DNA from: DATEOR01 sp046733475
GTDB taxonomy: Bacteria > Actinomycetota > Thermoleophilia > Gaiellales > Gaiellaceae
Length of the DNA stretch: 64,000 bases
Assembly: GCA_046733475.1 (NCBI GenBank)
Contig: JBKPPF010000024.1
Location: 1 to 64,000, forward strand
Direction: 5' to 3'
This document shows positions 15,813 through 25,110 of this stretch, piece by piece; positions within the stretch are counted from its first letter, which is position 1; each line of letters begins with the position of its first letter. The notes beneath the pieces are model-generated. The model was not told the DNA's origin. It ran no database searches and worked only from the letters and a program-made list of their open reading frames with translations. Made by a program: the position numbers and the translations under genes.

Positions 15813-17198
15813 TTGGCCGACCGACCCGCGATCCGGCCGGGATCACTGCGACGGCGCCTCACGATCGCCTTCCTGCTCGTCGCAGGCCTGTCTGCTGCCG
15901 CGCTCGCGGTCGCCTCCTACGCCATCGTGCGCGAGGCGCGCCTCTCCGATTCGGTCGACCGGTCGGTCGAGCAAAGCCGCTTCAACCTCGTCCTCGCCAA
16001 CGAGACCCTTACGCCGAACCCGAGCACGCAGGAGATCGACCAGCTACTCGCCGCGTACGAGCGCCGCGGCGGCTTCGAGACCGTCGGGACCGCCGGGCCG
16101 CGCCGGTTCTCCTCGACCGTGTCGCTCAGCATCCAGGAGGTGCCGCCGGGCCTTCGCGAGCTCGTGGCGTCGGGCAAGCTCGGCTACGAGCGCATCGACG
16201 TCGGCGGGACGCCCTACCTCGTCGTCGGGGGCCAGGTGAAGAAGGCCGACACCGATCTCTACTACTTCTACTCGGAGGAGCGGCTCTGGGACGAGCTCGC
16301 CCAGCTCCGCAACGTCCTCCTTGCCGCGTTGGCAGCCGTCGCGCTCCTCGGCGCACTCGTCGGCGCGCTCCTGGCGAGGCGGATCCTCGCGCCTGTCGGG
16401 AGAGCGAGCCAGGCGGCCCATTCTCTGGCGGAAGGCCTGCTCGAGACCCGTCTTCCGGTCGAGTCCGGAGACGAATTCGGCGTCTGGGCCGGATCCTTCA
16501 ACGAGATGGCGGAGGCGCTCGAGGGAAAGATCCGCGCCCTTTCGGAGGCCCAGGCGCGGGAACGGCGTTTCACCTCCGACGTCTCCCACGAGCTCCGCAC
16601 CCCCCTCACGGCCCTCGTCGCCGAAGCGTCACTCCTGGCCGAGCAGCTCGACCGCATGCCTCTAGAAGCGCGCCGTCCCGCCGAGCTCCTCGTGAACGAC
16701 GTCGCCAGGCTCCGGGACCTCGTCGAGGACCTGATGGAAATCTCGCGCCTCGACGCTGGCGAGGCGACGGTGCGAGAGGAGCGGGTCGACCTTGCCTCCC
16801 TCGTCCGCTCCGCCGTCCGCTCGCGGGCTTGGGAGGACCGGGTGCGCGTCGAAGGAGACGAAGTCGTCCTGCAGTCGGACCATCGCCGCCTCGAGCGGAT
16901 AGCGTCGAATCTCATCGGCAACGCGCTCGAGCACGGGGGCCGCGAGGTCACGGCGAGCGTCGGACGCGACGGAGTCGGCGCGTTCCTCGAGGTGAGCGAC
17001 CGCGGGCCGGGCATTCCGCCCGACCGGGTGCCGCACGTCTTCGACCGCTTCTACAAAGCAGACACTGCACGGGCCGGGCCGGGAAGCGGGCTCGGGCTCG
17101 CAATCGCAATCGAGAACGCGCGCCTTCTCGGCGGCGACATCGAGGTCTGGAGCGAGGTCGGACGGGGGACGCGATTCACCCTTCGCCTACCCGCGTGA
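15813..17198 (+). CDS. Sensor histidine kinase (HAMP, HisKA, HATPase)
   Basis: A 461-residue membrane kinase: N-terminal helix (about 17-38), an extracytoplasmic loop of about 130 residues, a second helix (about 168-192), a HAMP linker, then the kinase core. The phospho-acceptor is H259 in SHELRTPLTAL. The N box NLIGNALEHG, the G1 box DRGPGIPPDR with FDRFYKAD, and the G2 box GSGLGLAIA are intact. The TTG start at 15813 is four bases after the regulator gene. The ligand sensed by the loop cannot be read from the sequence. Confidence 0.93.
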   Translation: MADRPAIRPGSLRRRLTIAFLLVAGLSAAALAVASYAIVREARLSDSVDRSVEQSRFNLVLANETLTPNPSTQEIDQLLAAYERRGGFETVGTAGPRRFSSTVSLSIQEVPPGLRELVASGKLGYERIDVGGTPYLVVGGQVKKADTDLYYFYSEERLWDELAQLRNVLLAALAAVALLGALVGALLARRILAPVGRASQAAHSLAEGLLETRLPVESGDEFGVWAGSFNEMAEALEGKIRALSEAQARERRFTSDVSHELRTPLTALVAEASLLAEQLDRMPLEARRPAELLVNDVARLRDLVEDLMEISRLDAGEATVREERVDLASLVRSAVRSRAWEDRVRVEGDEVVLQSDHRRLERIASNLIGNALEHGGREVTASVGRDGVGAFLEVSDRGPGIPPDRVPHVFDRFYKADTARAGPGSGLGLAIAIENARLLGGDIEVWSEVGRGTRFTLRLPA

Positions 17199-17245
17199 CC
17201 CGTTCGGTGGATAGCGCATCCAGTGGGCAGGCCTACTCTGCGAGC

Positions 17246-17980
17246 ATGCGCACCTTGCTCGTCGCCGCCCTGCTCGGAGGCGCGCTACTGGCGAATTCAG
17301 GGACCGCTGCCGCGGCCACCTGCCAGGGCCTCCCCGCGACAATCGTCGGCACGAAGCACGACGACCACATTCGCGGGACGAGCGGCCGCGACGTCATCGT
17401 CGGGCTGGGCGGGAACGACACGATCTCGAGCCTCGGGGGCGACGACCGGATCTGCGGCAACGGTGGGAACGACAAGCTTCTCGCGGGCCCCGGAGTCGAC
17501 AAGCTCGACGGGGGCAGCGGGCGCAACGTGCACAAAGGGGGCGCCGACGCCGACTCGCTCTACGGCGGCCCCTCCGTCGACTCCTTCTGGCCGGGATCCG
17601 GAAACGACATCGTCAACGGAGGCGGCACCGGAGGCCACGAGTGGGTCCACTACGAGAACTCCCCTGGGCCGATGACCGTCGATCTCCAGAGCGGACAGGC
17701 GAACGGCTTCGGGACCGACCTCCTCTTCGCCGTCCTGGACGTCGTCGGCTCGAAGTTCAGCGACGTGGTCAAAGGCAACGACGAAGACAACGTCCTCAAG
17801 CTCGGCAAGGGAAACGACACCGGCGTCGGGCGGGGCGGAAGCGACACGATTTTCGGCGGGCCCGGTGCTGACGACCTCGACGGCGGAACCGGCGCGAACA
17901 CGAACGACGGCGGGGACGGAAACGACCAGTGTCTGAACCCCGAGCCGGTTTCCGGCGCGCTGCACTGCGAATCCCCGTGA
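17246..17980 (+). CDS. Secreted RTX-like (hemolysin-type calcium-binding) repeat protein
   Basis: A 244-residue protein with a Sec-type signal peptide (MRTLLVAALLGGALLANSG, likely cleaved in the AAAA run near residue 23) and repeated GGxGxD nonapeptides, for example GLGGNDTISSLGGDDRICG, GGNDKLLAGPGVDKLDGG, GGSDTIFGGPGADDLDGG. These form calcium-binding parallel beta-rolls. No enzymatic domain is attached, and no type I secretion signal or exporter is nearby, so export is likely by Sec. The ATG at 17246 is the only start that gives a signal peptide. The role is unknown; a surface or matrix protein is possible. Confidence 0.85.
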   Translation: MRTLLVAALLGGALLANSGTAAAATCQGLPATIVGTKHDDHIRGTSGRDVIVGLGGNDTISSLGGDDRICGNGGNDKLLAGPGVDKLDGGSGRNVHKGGADADSLYGGPSVDSFWPGSGNDIVNGGGTGGHEWVHYENSPGPMTVDLQSGQANGFGTDLLFAVLDVVGSKFSDVVKGNDEDNVLKLGKGNDTGVGRGGSDTIFGGPGADDLDGGTGANTNDGGDGNDQCLNPEPVSGALHCESP

Positions 17981-18057
17981 CCTGATCGTTACCCGGCGGC
18001 AAGCGGCCGGTTGCGCAGGACGTCGACGATCCAGGGCGTACCCAGCAAGGAGACGCC

Positions 18058-18984
18058 ATGAAGGTCGTGATCGGAGCACTCGCAGTCATCGTCGCAGCCC
18101 TGCTCGGCATCGTCGCCGCGAGCTGCGGCGTCGGCCGTGGCGCCGAATCCGCGGGCCCGGTTCCGACCGCGGCACCAGGCGGAGAAGTTGCGGGAACCTC
18201 CGTCGGTACGACCAGCGTCGTGAGCGAGGGCGGATCCTCGACTTCGAGCGGCACGCCGACCGTCGTCACCTATGAGGTGTGGTTCACGCGAGGCGAGTCG
18301 CTCTTCACGGTGAGGCGCGACGAGCCGTCGACTCCGAGGATCGCGACCGCTGCCATGCAATCGCTCCTGTCCGGCCCGAGCCCGCGCGAGCAGGCCGCCG
18401 CGGTGGGCTCGCAGCTCCCGGCCGGCACTCAGCTGCTCGGTCTGAGCATCGAAGACGGGGTCGCGACGGTCGACCTCACCTCCGAGTTCGAGTCCGGCGG
18501 AGGCTCCGCGTCGATGAACATGCGGATTGCACAGGTCGTCTACACGCTGACCCAGTTCCCGACGGTCAAGGGCGTTCTCTTCGAGCTCGACGGCCAGCGT
18601 GTGGACGTGCTCGGCGGCGAGGGCGTCGTCGTGGACGAGCCGGTGACCCGGAAGGACTACAGAGATCTCCTGCCCGCAATCCTCGTCGTCGACCCGCAGA
18701 TCGGCATGCGCGTCCACAACCCGGTGGTCGTCCAGGGAACCGCAAACGTATTCGAGGCGAACGTGGTCGTGGACGTCGTCGACGCGAGCGGCAAGGTCGT
18801 CGGCAGCGCCTTCACGACCGCCACGTGCGGGACCGGCTGTCGCGGAACCTTTCTCGTCCGGGTCCCGTATCAGGTTACGTCGGCAACGCGTGGTCTAATC
18901 ATCGTTCACGACGACGACGCGGCGGGTACCGGAACCCCTCCGCACGAGGTCCGGATACCGGTCGTTCTGATGCCGTCTTCGTGA
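18058..18984 (+). CDS. Putative lipoprotein with GerMN and Gmad2-type domains
   Basis: A 308-residue exported protein. The N-terminus is a signal with a possible lipobox cysteine at C23 (IVAASC), followed by a Ser/Thr/Gly-rich linker to about residue 70. The middle (about 75-190) matches GerMN domains (VTYEVWFTRGESLFTVRR, MQSLLSGPSPREQAA, GVATVDLTSEF, TLTQFPTVKGVLFELDG). The C-terminus is an immunoglobulin-like Gmad2 domain (VHNPVVVQGTANVFEANV). In other actinobacteria such proteins occur at the envelope without sporulation. AAGGAGA lies six bases before the ATG. The L,D-transpeptidase gene follows one base later, supporting a cell-wall role. Confidence 0.85.
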   Translation: MKVVIGALAVIVAALLGIVAASCGVGRGAESAGPVPTAAPGGEVAGTSVGTTSVVSEGGSSTSSGTPTVVTYEVWFTRGESLFTVRRDEPSTPRIATAAMQSLLSGPSPREQAAAVGSQLPAGTQLLGLSIEDGVATVDLTSEFESGGGSASMNMRIAQVVYTLTQFPTVKGVLFELDGQRVDVLGGEGVVVDEPVTRKDYRDLLPAILVVDPQIGMRVHNPVVVQGTANVFEANVVVDVVDASGKVVGSAFTTATCGTGCRGTFLVRVPYQVTSATRGLIIVHDDDAAGTGTPPHEVRIPVVLMPSS

Positions 18985-18985
18985 T

Positions 18986-20011
18986 ATGACCGAAAACATG
19001 GGCTATCGGAGATACCGCACTCGCGGACCCTGGTTGAGAGCCGGCGCGCCGCTCGCGCTCGTGCTCGTCGGGCTCGTCGCCGCGGTCGCGGTAGCCCGCG
19101 CAGAGGATCCACTGGGGCGAAACACGACGGGGAACGGCGAGCGCGTGGTCGCCGACGGCGTTACGATCGCTGGGGTCCCGGTCGGCGGTTACACCGCCCA
19201 CCAGGCAGCCTCCGCGACCGAGGACGCCTTCTCCCAGCGCCTCGTGCTCACGACCGACCGCCGCATCCGGCTCGTTGCGCCCCGGGAGCTCGGCGCGCAT
19301 CCCCTCGTGTCCGATGCCGTCGCCGGCGCCCTCCGAGCAAAGCCCGGTGAGAACGTCGAGGTGGCCGTCGACGTCGACCACACCCGGCTGCAGCGCTACA
19401 TCGCCTCCCTGAACAAGAGCTACGCGCAGCCGGCCCGCGACGCGACGGTCGTCCTGGTCAAGCTTCGGCCGGTCGTCAAAGAGGAAAAGAGGGGTCTTTC
19501 GGTCCGGCAGCGTGCTCTCTTCTCCGAGCTCGATACCGCGCTCACCGTCGGGGACCGCACGCCGGTCCGCATCCCGTTCAACCACACGAAGCCGGCGGTC
19601 ACCGCCTCGAGCTTCAAGTCGGTGATCGTGATCGAGCGAAGCTCGAACCGCCTCGTCGTCTGGGACGGGAAGCATCGCTGGGGGACCTTCAGGGTCGCCA
19701 CCGGACAGGCGATCTATCCGACCCCCCTCGGCCAGTTCGAGATCGTCACGAAGCAAGAGAATCCCTGGTGGTACCCGCCCGACTCGCCGTGGGCCGCCGG
19801 CCTCACCCCCGTACCGCCGGGGCCCGGCAATCCCCTCGGCACGCGTTGGATGGGCCTTTCGGCGCCGGGCGTCGGGATCCATGGCACCCCTGACGCGGCA
19901 TCGATCGGGTACTCGGCATCCCACGGTTGCATCCGCATGCGCATCCCCGACGCGGAGACGGTCTTCGCTCACGTCTCCGTCGGCACCCCGGTCTTCATCG
20001 TCCCCGCGTGA
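18986..20011 (+). CDS. L,D-transpeptidase (YkuD) with N-terminal membrane anchor
   Basis: A 341-residue peptidoglycan cross-linking enzyme. After a short basic segment there is one membrane helix (about 22-40), then a region resembling the PG_binding_4 domain (TIAGVPVGGYTAHQAASATE), then the YkuD catalytic domain from about residue 210 (SVIVIERSSNRLVVWD). The active-site motif GIHGTPDAASIGYSASHGC gives catalytic Cys315 within SHGCIRM. It forms 3-3 cross-links that are insensitive to penicillins. The gene lies one base after the GerMN lipoprotein gene, and its stop overlaps the GTG of the GNAT gene. Confidence 0.92.
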   Translation: MTENMGYRRYRTRGPWLRAGAPLALVLVGLVAAVAVARAEDPLGRNTTGNGERVVADGVTIAGVPVGGYTAHQAASATEDAFSQRLVLTTDRRIRLVAPRELGAHPLVSDAVAGALRAKPGENVEVAVDVDHTRLQRYIASLNKSYAQPARDATVVLVKLRPVVKEEKRGLSVRQRALFSELDTALTVGDRTPVRIPFNHTKPAVTASSFKSVIVIERSSNRLVVWDGKHRWGTFRVATGQAIYPTPLGQFEIVTKQENPWWYPPDSPWAAGLTPVPPGPGNPLGTRWMGLSAPGVGIHGTPDAASIGYSASHGCIRMRIPDAETVFAHVSVGTPVFIVPA

Positions 20012-20607
20012 GCTGGGAGCGGATCGCGCCGCGACTCGCGGGCGAGATCGTCGTCGTCGAGCCGCTCGCGCCCGAGCACGAGGACAGCCTCTGGCAGGCC
20101 GCGTCCGACCCGAGGATCTGGCAGTGGATGCCCGTGAACGCGATCGAGTCGCGCGAGACGTTCTCCGCATGGTTCGCGGAGGCGCGGGAGAGGACCGCCG
20201 CTGGTCTCGAACAGGCCTTCGCGGTGGTGGACGCAGTGAGCGGGAGCCCGGTCGGGAGCACGCGCTATCTGGCCCTCCGTCCCGAGCACCGCGGACTCGA
20301 GATCGGCTGGACGTGGCTCTCGAGCGCGGCCTGGGGAAGGGGCGCGAACGTCGAGGCGAAGCTCCTCCTCATGGAGCACGCGTTCGGCGAGCTCGCCTGC
20401 ATGCGCGTCGAGTTCAAGACGGACGCGTTGAACGAGCGCTCGCGTGCGGCGCTCGAGGCGCTTCCGGCCCGGTTCGAGGGCATCTTCCGCAAGCACATGC
20501 TCGTCCGGGACGGAGCCCTGCGCGACTCGGCCTGGTACTCGGTGACGGACGACGAATGGCCCGTCGTTCGGCAGAACCTGCTCGAACGGCTCAGCCGCGC
20601 GCGCTGA
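20008..20607 (+). CDS. GNAT acetyltransferase (RimJ/RimL-like)
   Basis: A 199-residue N-acetyltransferase of the RimJ/RimL/Acetyltransf_3 type. Typical blocks are EDSLWQAASDPRIWQWMP, PVGSTRYLALRPEHRGLEIG, the acetyl-CoA segment around WGRGANVEAKLLLMEHAF, and VEFKTDALNERSRAALEALP. The substrate is unknown. The GTG at 20008 forms a GTGA overlap with the transpeptidase stop, better than any upstream start, which would lie inside the previous gene. The 3' end overlaps the convergent phosphatase gene by 17 bases. Confidence 0.88.
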   Translation: MSWERIAPRLAGEIVVVEPLAPEHEDSLWQAASDPRIWQWMPVNAIESRETFSAWFAEARERTAAGLEQAFAVVDAVSGSPVGSTRYLALRPEHRGLEIGWTWLSSAAWGRGANVEAKLLLMEHAFGELACMRVEFKTDALNERSRAALEALPARFEGIFRKHMLVRDGALRDSAWYSVTDDEWPVVRQNLLERLSRAR

Positions 20608-21403
20608 GCCGGCGGTAGAGCTCGGCGCAGAGCTCCGGGGTCGCGGCCGCGACCACACGCGAGTGCGGGCTGACGTCGAGCGGCGCCTCCGCATAGGGCG
20701 GGCGGTCCGGCAGGTCGATGGCGAGGCCCCGCTCGAGGACGAGGAGCTGGGCCGCCGCAATGTCCACGCCTCGGGCCGGCTTCAGCGAGCACACGGCGTC
20801 GACCCGCCCGGCCGCCATGTGGCAGAGCGTGAGGGCGAGCGACCCCATCACCCGCGTCCGCGGAGCGAACCGGACCATGTCCCCGATCTGCTCGGCGATG
20901 GAGTCGGTCTTGGTCGCCTCGAACGACAGGATCTCCACCTCATCCTTCGGCCCGGGACCCGAGAGCGGCACGCCGTTGAGGAACGCTCCCTCGCCGCGAC
21001 GTGCTGTCCACTCTTCGCGCGTGCCAAAGTCGAAGACGTAGCCGAAGAGAACGTCCGCCATCGTCCTCCCCCCGGCTACGGCGAGGGAGACGGAGAAGAA
21101 CGGAACCCCTCGCTTCGCGTTCATGCTCCCGTCGATCGGGTCGAGCACGAGCCGCGGCGTGTCCGCGCCGAAAGACCGCTCGCCGAGCTCCTCGGAGACG
21201 AGCGTAAACTGGACGCCGGTTGCAGCGAGCTCCTCGAGGCGCACGACGACGGCGCGTTCCGCCGCGGCATCGATGGCAGTCGTCTCGTCTCCTCCCTCGC
21301 CCGCTCCGACTACAGGCTCACGCTCGAGCCTGGTGGGGTGCTGCGCGAGGACGGAGTCCAGGTCGGCCGCAATCTGCCGGGAGAAGGCGAGCCAGTCGGT
21401 CAT
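20591..21403 (-). CDS. Inositol-monophosphatase-family phosphatase
   Basis: A 270-residue Mg-dependent, Li-sensitive-type phosphatase. The metal site is visible as SEELGERS (about 70-77) and LDPIDGSMN (about 87-95), with the C-terminal aspartate in ARGVDIAAAQLL. Such enzymes hydrolyse inositol phosphates, fructose-1,6-bisphosphate or related sugar phosphates; the second metal motif lacks the usual WD.AG form, so the exact substrate is open. The ATG overlaps the stop of the DUF1015 gene by four bases, so the two form one transcription unit. Confidence 0.88.
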   Translation of the reverse strand: MTDWLAFSRQIAADLDSVLAQHPTRLEREPVVGAGEGGDETTAIDAAAERAVVVRLEELAATGVQFTLVSEELGERSFGADTPRLVLDPIDGSMNAKRGVPFFSVSLAVAGGRTMADVLFGYVFDFGTREEWTARRGEGAFLNGVPLSGPGPKDEVEILSFEATKTDSIAEQIGDMVRFAPRTRVMGSLALTLCHMAAGRVDAVCSLKPARGVDIAAAQLLVLERGLAIDLPDRPPYAEAPLDVSPHSRVVAAATPELCAELYRRLSARG

Positions 21404-22533
21404 TCGTCGAAGGGCGAGAAGACGAGGCCGCTCGTCAGCTTGGGAAAGAAGTAGGTCGTCTTCTCCGGCAGCAGCTCGCCCGCACGGGCGACGGCAGTAA
21501 CCTGGTCGAGCGTCGGCGCGCGCACGAGGAATGCGGCATCCGCGCGGCCGCTGCGCACCGCCTCCTCGGCCGCGACCGCACTCGGCGTGTAGCGGACGTC
21601 CTCGAGCGGCAGGCGGTCGATCACGGCGGTGTCGAGCTCGGCACCCTCGCTCTCCGCCAGCTGGGCCGAGTCTCGGCGAAGGAGGACGAATGCGGGATGG
21701 TCGCGGTCGAGGTCCGCCAGGGCCGCGGTTCCTGCTTCCGCGCTCGGCTCGATGTCCGTAAGCCTGAAGGAGCCGTCGAGCTCGGGCGGCTCGCCGGAGA
21801 CGAGCCGGTGCGTCGGCAGGATCTCCAGCCCGTCGTCGGAGTGGCTCACGACGGTTGCGAGGACATAGCCGGACTCCTCGGTTCCCTGCTCCTCGTGGTA
21901 GGCGAGCGCCGTCTCGTAGCGATGGTGGCCGTCGGCGATGAGCAGACGGCCCTCGGCGCGGCCGAGCGCCTCCGCGATCGCGTCATCGCCCGCGATCCTC
22001 CAGAGACGGCTCGTCACTCCGTCGAGCGTCGCCTCCATGTCGGGTGCGCGGTCGGGAATCGCCGGCGAGGCGCCCTCGTGAACGAGAAAGATCGGCGAGA
22101 ACTTCGTCCGCGCGGCGCGCAGGAGCTCCAGGCGCGCGTCCTTCTGCCGCTCGAAGGTGCGCTCGTGAGGAAGCACCTGGCCCGCCGAGTAGGGCGACAG
22201 CGCGACACGCGCCACCACGCCGCGCCTCCGCCGCGTTCCCCCGTCCAGGCCCGGAAAGGTCTCCTCGAGAACCCAGACCGCCGGCTCATTCTCGCGGACG
22301 AGGACGCCTTCGTCCTGCCAGGCGCGGACCAGCCTGGCGGCCTCTGCGGGGGACTCCGGGTTGAGGAGGCGCACGGCGTTGTACGGGCTCGCCGTGACGA
22401 GAGCTTCGCGCCGGTCGGGCGTGACGACGTCGTGGGGAGGTGAGACGACCGCATCCAGCGGCCCTACCGTTCCAGGGTCGTATCGAAGCGCCCGAAACGG
22501 CTTCAAATGCGGCACGACGCGGCACGTTACCAT
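21400..22533 (-). CDS. DUF1015 family protein
   Basis: A 377-residue cytoplasmic protein matching DUF1015: LKPFRALRYDPGTVGPLDAV near the N-terminus, SPPHDVVTPDRREAL, YNAVRLLNPE, LPHERTFERQKDARLELLRA, and LIADGHHRYETALAYHEEQG. The conserved His/Asp pattern DGHHRYETA suggests a catalytic or metal site, but the reaction is not established. The start may be ATG 22533 or GTG 22515; the latter begins closer to the conserved part. It is divergent from the OB-HD gene, 25 bases away. Confidence 0.85.
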   Translation of the reverse strand: MVTCRVVPHLKPFRALRYDPGTVGPLDAVVSPPHDVVTPDRREALVTASPYNAVRLLNPESPAEAARLVRAWQDEGVLVRENEPAVWVLEETFPGLDGGTRRRRGVVARVALSPYSAGQVLPHERTFERQKDARLELLRAARTKFSPIFLVHEGASPAIPDRAPDMEATLDGVTSRLWRIAGDDAIAEALGRAEGRLLIADGHHRYETALAYHEEQGTEESGYVLATVVSHSDDGLEILPTHRLVSGEPPELDGSFRLTDIEPSAEAGTAALADLDRDHPAFVLLRRDSAQLAESEGAELDTAVIDRLPLEDVRYTPSAVAAEEAVRSGRADAAFLVRAPTLDQVTAVARAGELLPEKTTYFFPKLTSGLVFSPFDE

Positions 22534-22535
22534 CC

Positions 22536-22545
22536 GTCCGCGGAC
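22536..22545. promoter_or_regulatory. 10-base palindrome in a divergent gap
   Basis: GTCCGCGGAC is a perfect 10-base palindrome placed in the 25-base space between the DUF1015 start (minus) and the OB-HD hydrolase GTG (plus). Its position would let one regulator act on both promoters. In DNA this G+C-rich, short palindromes arise often, so this is only a candidate operator. Confidence 0.2.
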
Positions 22546-22558
22546 CTAGAATCGCCTG

Positions 22559-23389
22559 GTGATCGCCGAGCTCGCCGAGGATCGTGTGGTCGACGGCCTG
22601 TTCGCCGTCGCACGCAAACAGCGCCTGAGGACGCGTGGTGGAAGCCCGTATCTCGCGCTCGAGCTCGTGGACTCGAGCGGACGGATCGACGCGCGCGTCT
22701 GGAACGACGTCGATCTTCTCGACAAGCGCTTCCGGGAGGGAGACGCGGTGCGCGTGCTCGGCCGGGTGGAACGGTTTCGCGACCGGCTTCAGCTCGAAGT
22801 GCGCTCGCTCGAGCCCGCGGAGGCCGACCCTGCGACGCTCGTTCCCGGCGCGCGGCGCGACGTCGAAGAGCTCGACGGCTTCTTCGAGTTCCTCGCCGCG
22901 GAGATCTCGCATCCCGGCCTGCACGGGATCGTCGACCGCTTCGTCGGTGACGCGGTCTTTCGCGAACGGCTGCGCACGCTGCCGGCAACGCCCGATTCCC
23001 ACCACTCCTATTCGGGCGGCCTCCTCGAGCACACGGTGGCAGTGGCGACCCTGAGCCGCGACTCCGCGCAGCTTCACCCTCGCCTGCGCTCGGATCTGCT
23101 TCTCGCGGCGGCGCTTCTCCACGATGCCGGGCGCGTACGGGAGCTCGACCGCGGTCCGCTCTTCCTTCCGACTCCCGAAGGCAAGCTCCTCGGCCATGTC
23201 CACCTCGGGCTGCGCCTGATCGAGGAGCGCGCCGAAGGGCTAGACCGCGCCGTTCTCGCCGAGATATTGCACGCCGTCGGCTCACACCACGACGCCCGAG
23301 CCGCGAGGACGGCAGAGGCGGCCGTCCTTTACCACGCCAACCAGCTCGACGCGGTCGCGGCTACCCGGTCGGTGGATCCGGAGGCCTGA
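22559..23389 (+). CDS. OB-fold/HD-domain hydrolase, YhaM-like exoribonuclease
   Basis: A 276-residue protein with an N-terminal OB fold (about 5-85; YLALELVDSSGRIDARVW, VRVLGRVERFRDRLQLEV) and a C-terminal HD domain (about 125-260). The metal ligands of the HD domain are visible in SHHSYSGGLLEHTVAVA, LLHDAGRVRE, and ILHAVGSHHD. The layout matches YhaM/CBF1-type 3'-5' exoribonucleases, though those are usually about 310 residues. The start is GTG 22559. The 3' end overlaps the convergent flavoprotein gene by 29 bases. Confidence 0.82.
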   Translation: MIAELAEDRVVDGLFAVARKQRLRTRGGSPYLALELVDSSGRIDARVWNDVDLLDKRFREGDAVRVLGRVERFRDRLQLEVRSLEPAEADPATLVPGARRDVEELDGFFEFLAAEISHPGLHGIVDRFVGDAVFRERLRTLPATPDSHHSYSGGLLEHTVAVATLSRDSAQLHPRLRSDLLLAAALLHDAGRVRELDRGPLFLPTPEGKLLGHVHLGLRLIEERAEGLDRAVLAEILHAVGSHHDARAARTAEAAVLYHANQLDAVAATRSVDPEA

Positions 23390-24398
23390 GCTCCTGAGCG
23401 ATCCGGCCCCGGCAGGCCTCTGCGAGGAGGTCGCCGAGGACCGGCGCAAACTTGAATAGGTTGTGCCCGGCGAAGACGAGCGCTGCGCCCGCTTCCCAGA
23501 CCGCGAAGGCGTCGGGATGCCACGGGAGAATGGTGAGCGGCCGCGTGATCGTGTCGATCGGCTCCGGATCGAGTCCGGGAAGGGCGCGGTCGACGTAGCC
23601 TCGGATGCGCTCCAACGAGCCTCCCGGGTCGGAGTCCTCGGTGGCCAGGCCGACCGCGAATCCACCGCGCTCCGGCACCGGCCCGGAGTAGACCGTCGCG
23701 CCGTAGGCGTTTGTGCGATCCATCCAGCACGCGAGGCCAGTCTGCTTCTCCCGCGTCCGGAAAGTCGCCCGCGTGTGGTCGCGAATCTCCAGCGCCACGT
23801 CAATGCCGAGTGGCAGAGCGAGCTCCGGCGTCCGCGCGCCGGCGCAAACCAGCACGCGGTCGGCCTGCCAGGAACCGGACGCCGTTTCCACACCGCCCTC
23901 CGGGTCGACTGCGACGACCTCGTACCGGACAAGCCGGTCCCCGAGCCGCGCGACGAGGGCAGCCACTGAGTGCCGCACCCGGATCGCCCCGCCGCGTACG
24001 TCGTAGAGCGCCGGACCGCCCGGCGGGGTCAGTACGGGAAGGAGCTGTCGCTGCTCTTCCTCGTCGACAAGGCGGTGCTCGACCCCCGCGTCGGCGAAGA
24101 GCGCCGCGACAGCATCCGCTTCGGGTGAGGCGAACAGGACTCCTTCAGGGCCGATCAGAGGGCGAGCCGCAAGCTCGCCCCAATCGTCCCAGCGCCTGCG
24201 AGCGCGGGTCGCGAGATCCACCAGGTCGGCCCTGTCGTGAACATGGCGGAACACACGCGTGTAACCGGCCGACTGGCCGCTTCCCGGCTCGGCCGCCTCG
24301 AAGCAGCGCACGTCCACGCCGGCGCGCGCGAGAGCGTCGGCCGCGGCCAGCCCGACGATGCCGGCGCCGACGACGGCAACATCGGCTCGACGCTGCAT
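23361..24398 (-). CDS. DAO-family FAD oxidoreductase (sarcosine/amino-acid oxidase-like)
   Basis: A 345-residue flavoprotein. The FAD motif VAVVGAGIVGL (about residues 7-17) comes right after the start, and the C-terminal FAD-contact block LVFAGHNLFKFAPVLGDLLA matches monomeric sarcosine oxidases. No cysteine stands where those enzymes bind FAD covalently (ITRPLTILPWHPDAFAV), so FAD is probably held non-covalently. The likely reaction is oxidation of a secondary or N-methyl amino acid; the substrate is unknown. ATG 24398 is chosen because it puts the Rossmann motif at the usual distance. It is divergent from the SDR gene, with 19 bases between starts. Confidence 0.83.
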   Translation of the reverse strand: MQRRADVAVVGAGIVGLAAADALARAGVDVRCFEAAEPGSGQSAGYTRVFRHVHDRADLVDLATRARRRWDDWGELAARPLIGPEGVLFASPEADAVAALFADAGVEHRLVDEEEQRQLLPVLTPPGGPALYDVRGGAIRVRHSVAALVARLGDRLVRYEVVAVDPEGGVETASGSWQADRVLVCAGARTPELALPLGIDVALEIRDHTRATFRTREKQTGLACWMDRTNAYGATVYSGPVPERGGFAVGLATEDSDPGGSLERIRGYVDRALPGLDPEPIDTITRPLTILPWHPDAFAVWEAGAALVFAGHNLFKFAPVLGDLLAEACRGRIAQELRPPDPPTG

Positions 24399-24417
24399 TG
24401 GTGGCGATAATGGCGCA

Positions 24418-25110
<693 letters not shown>

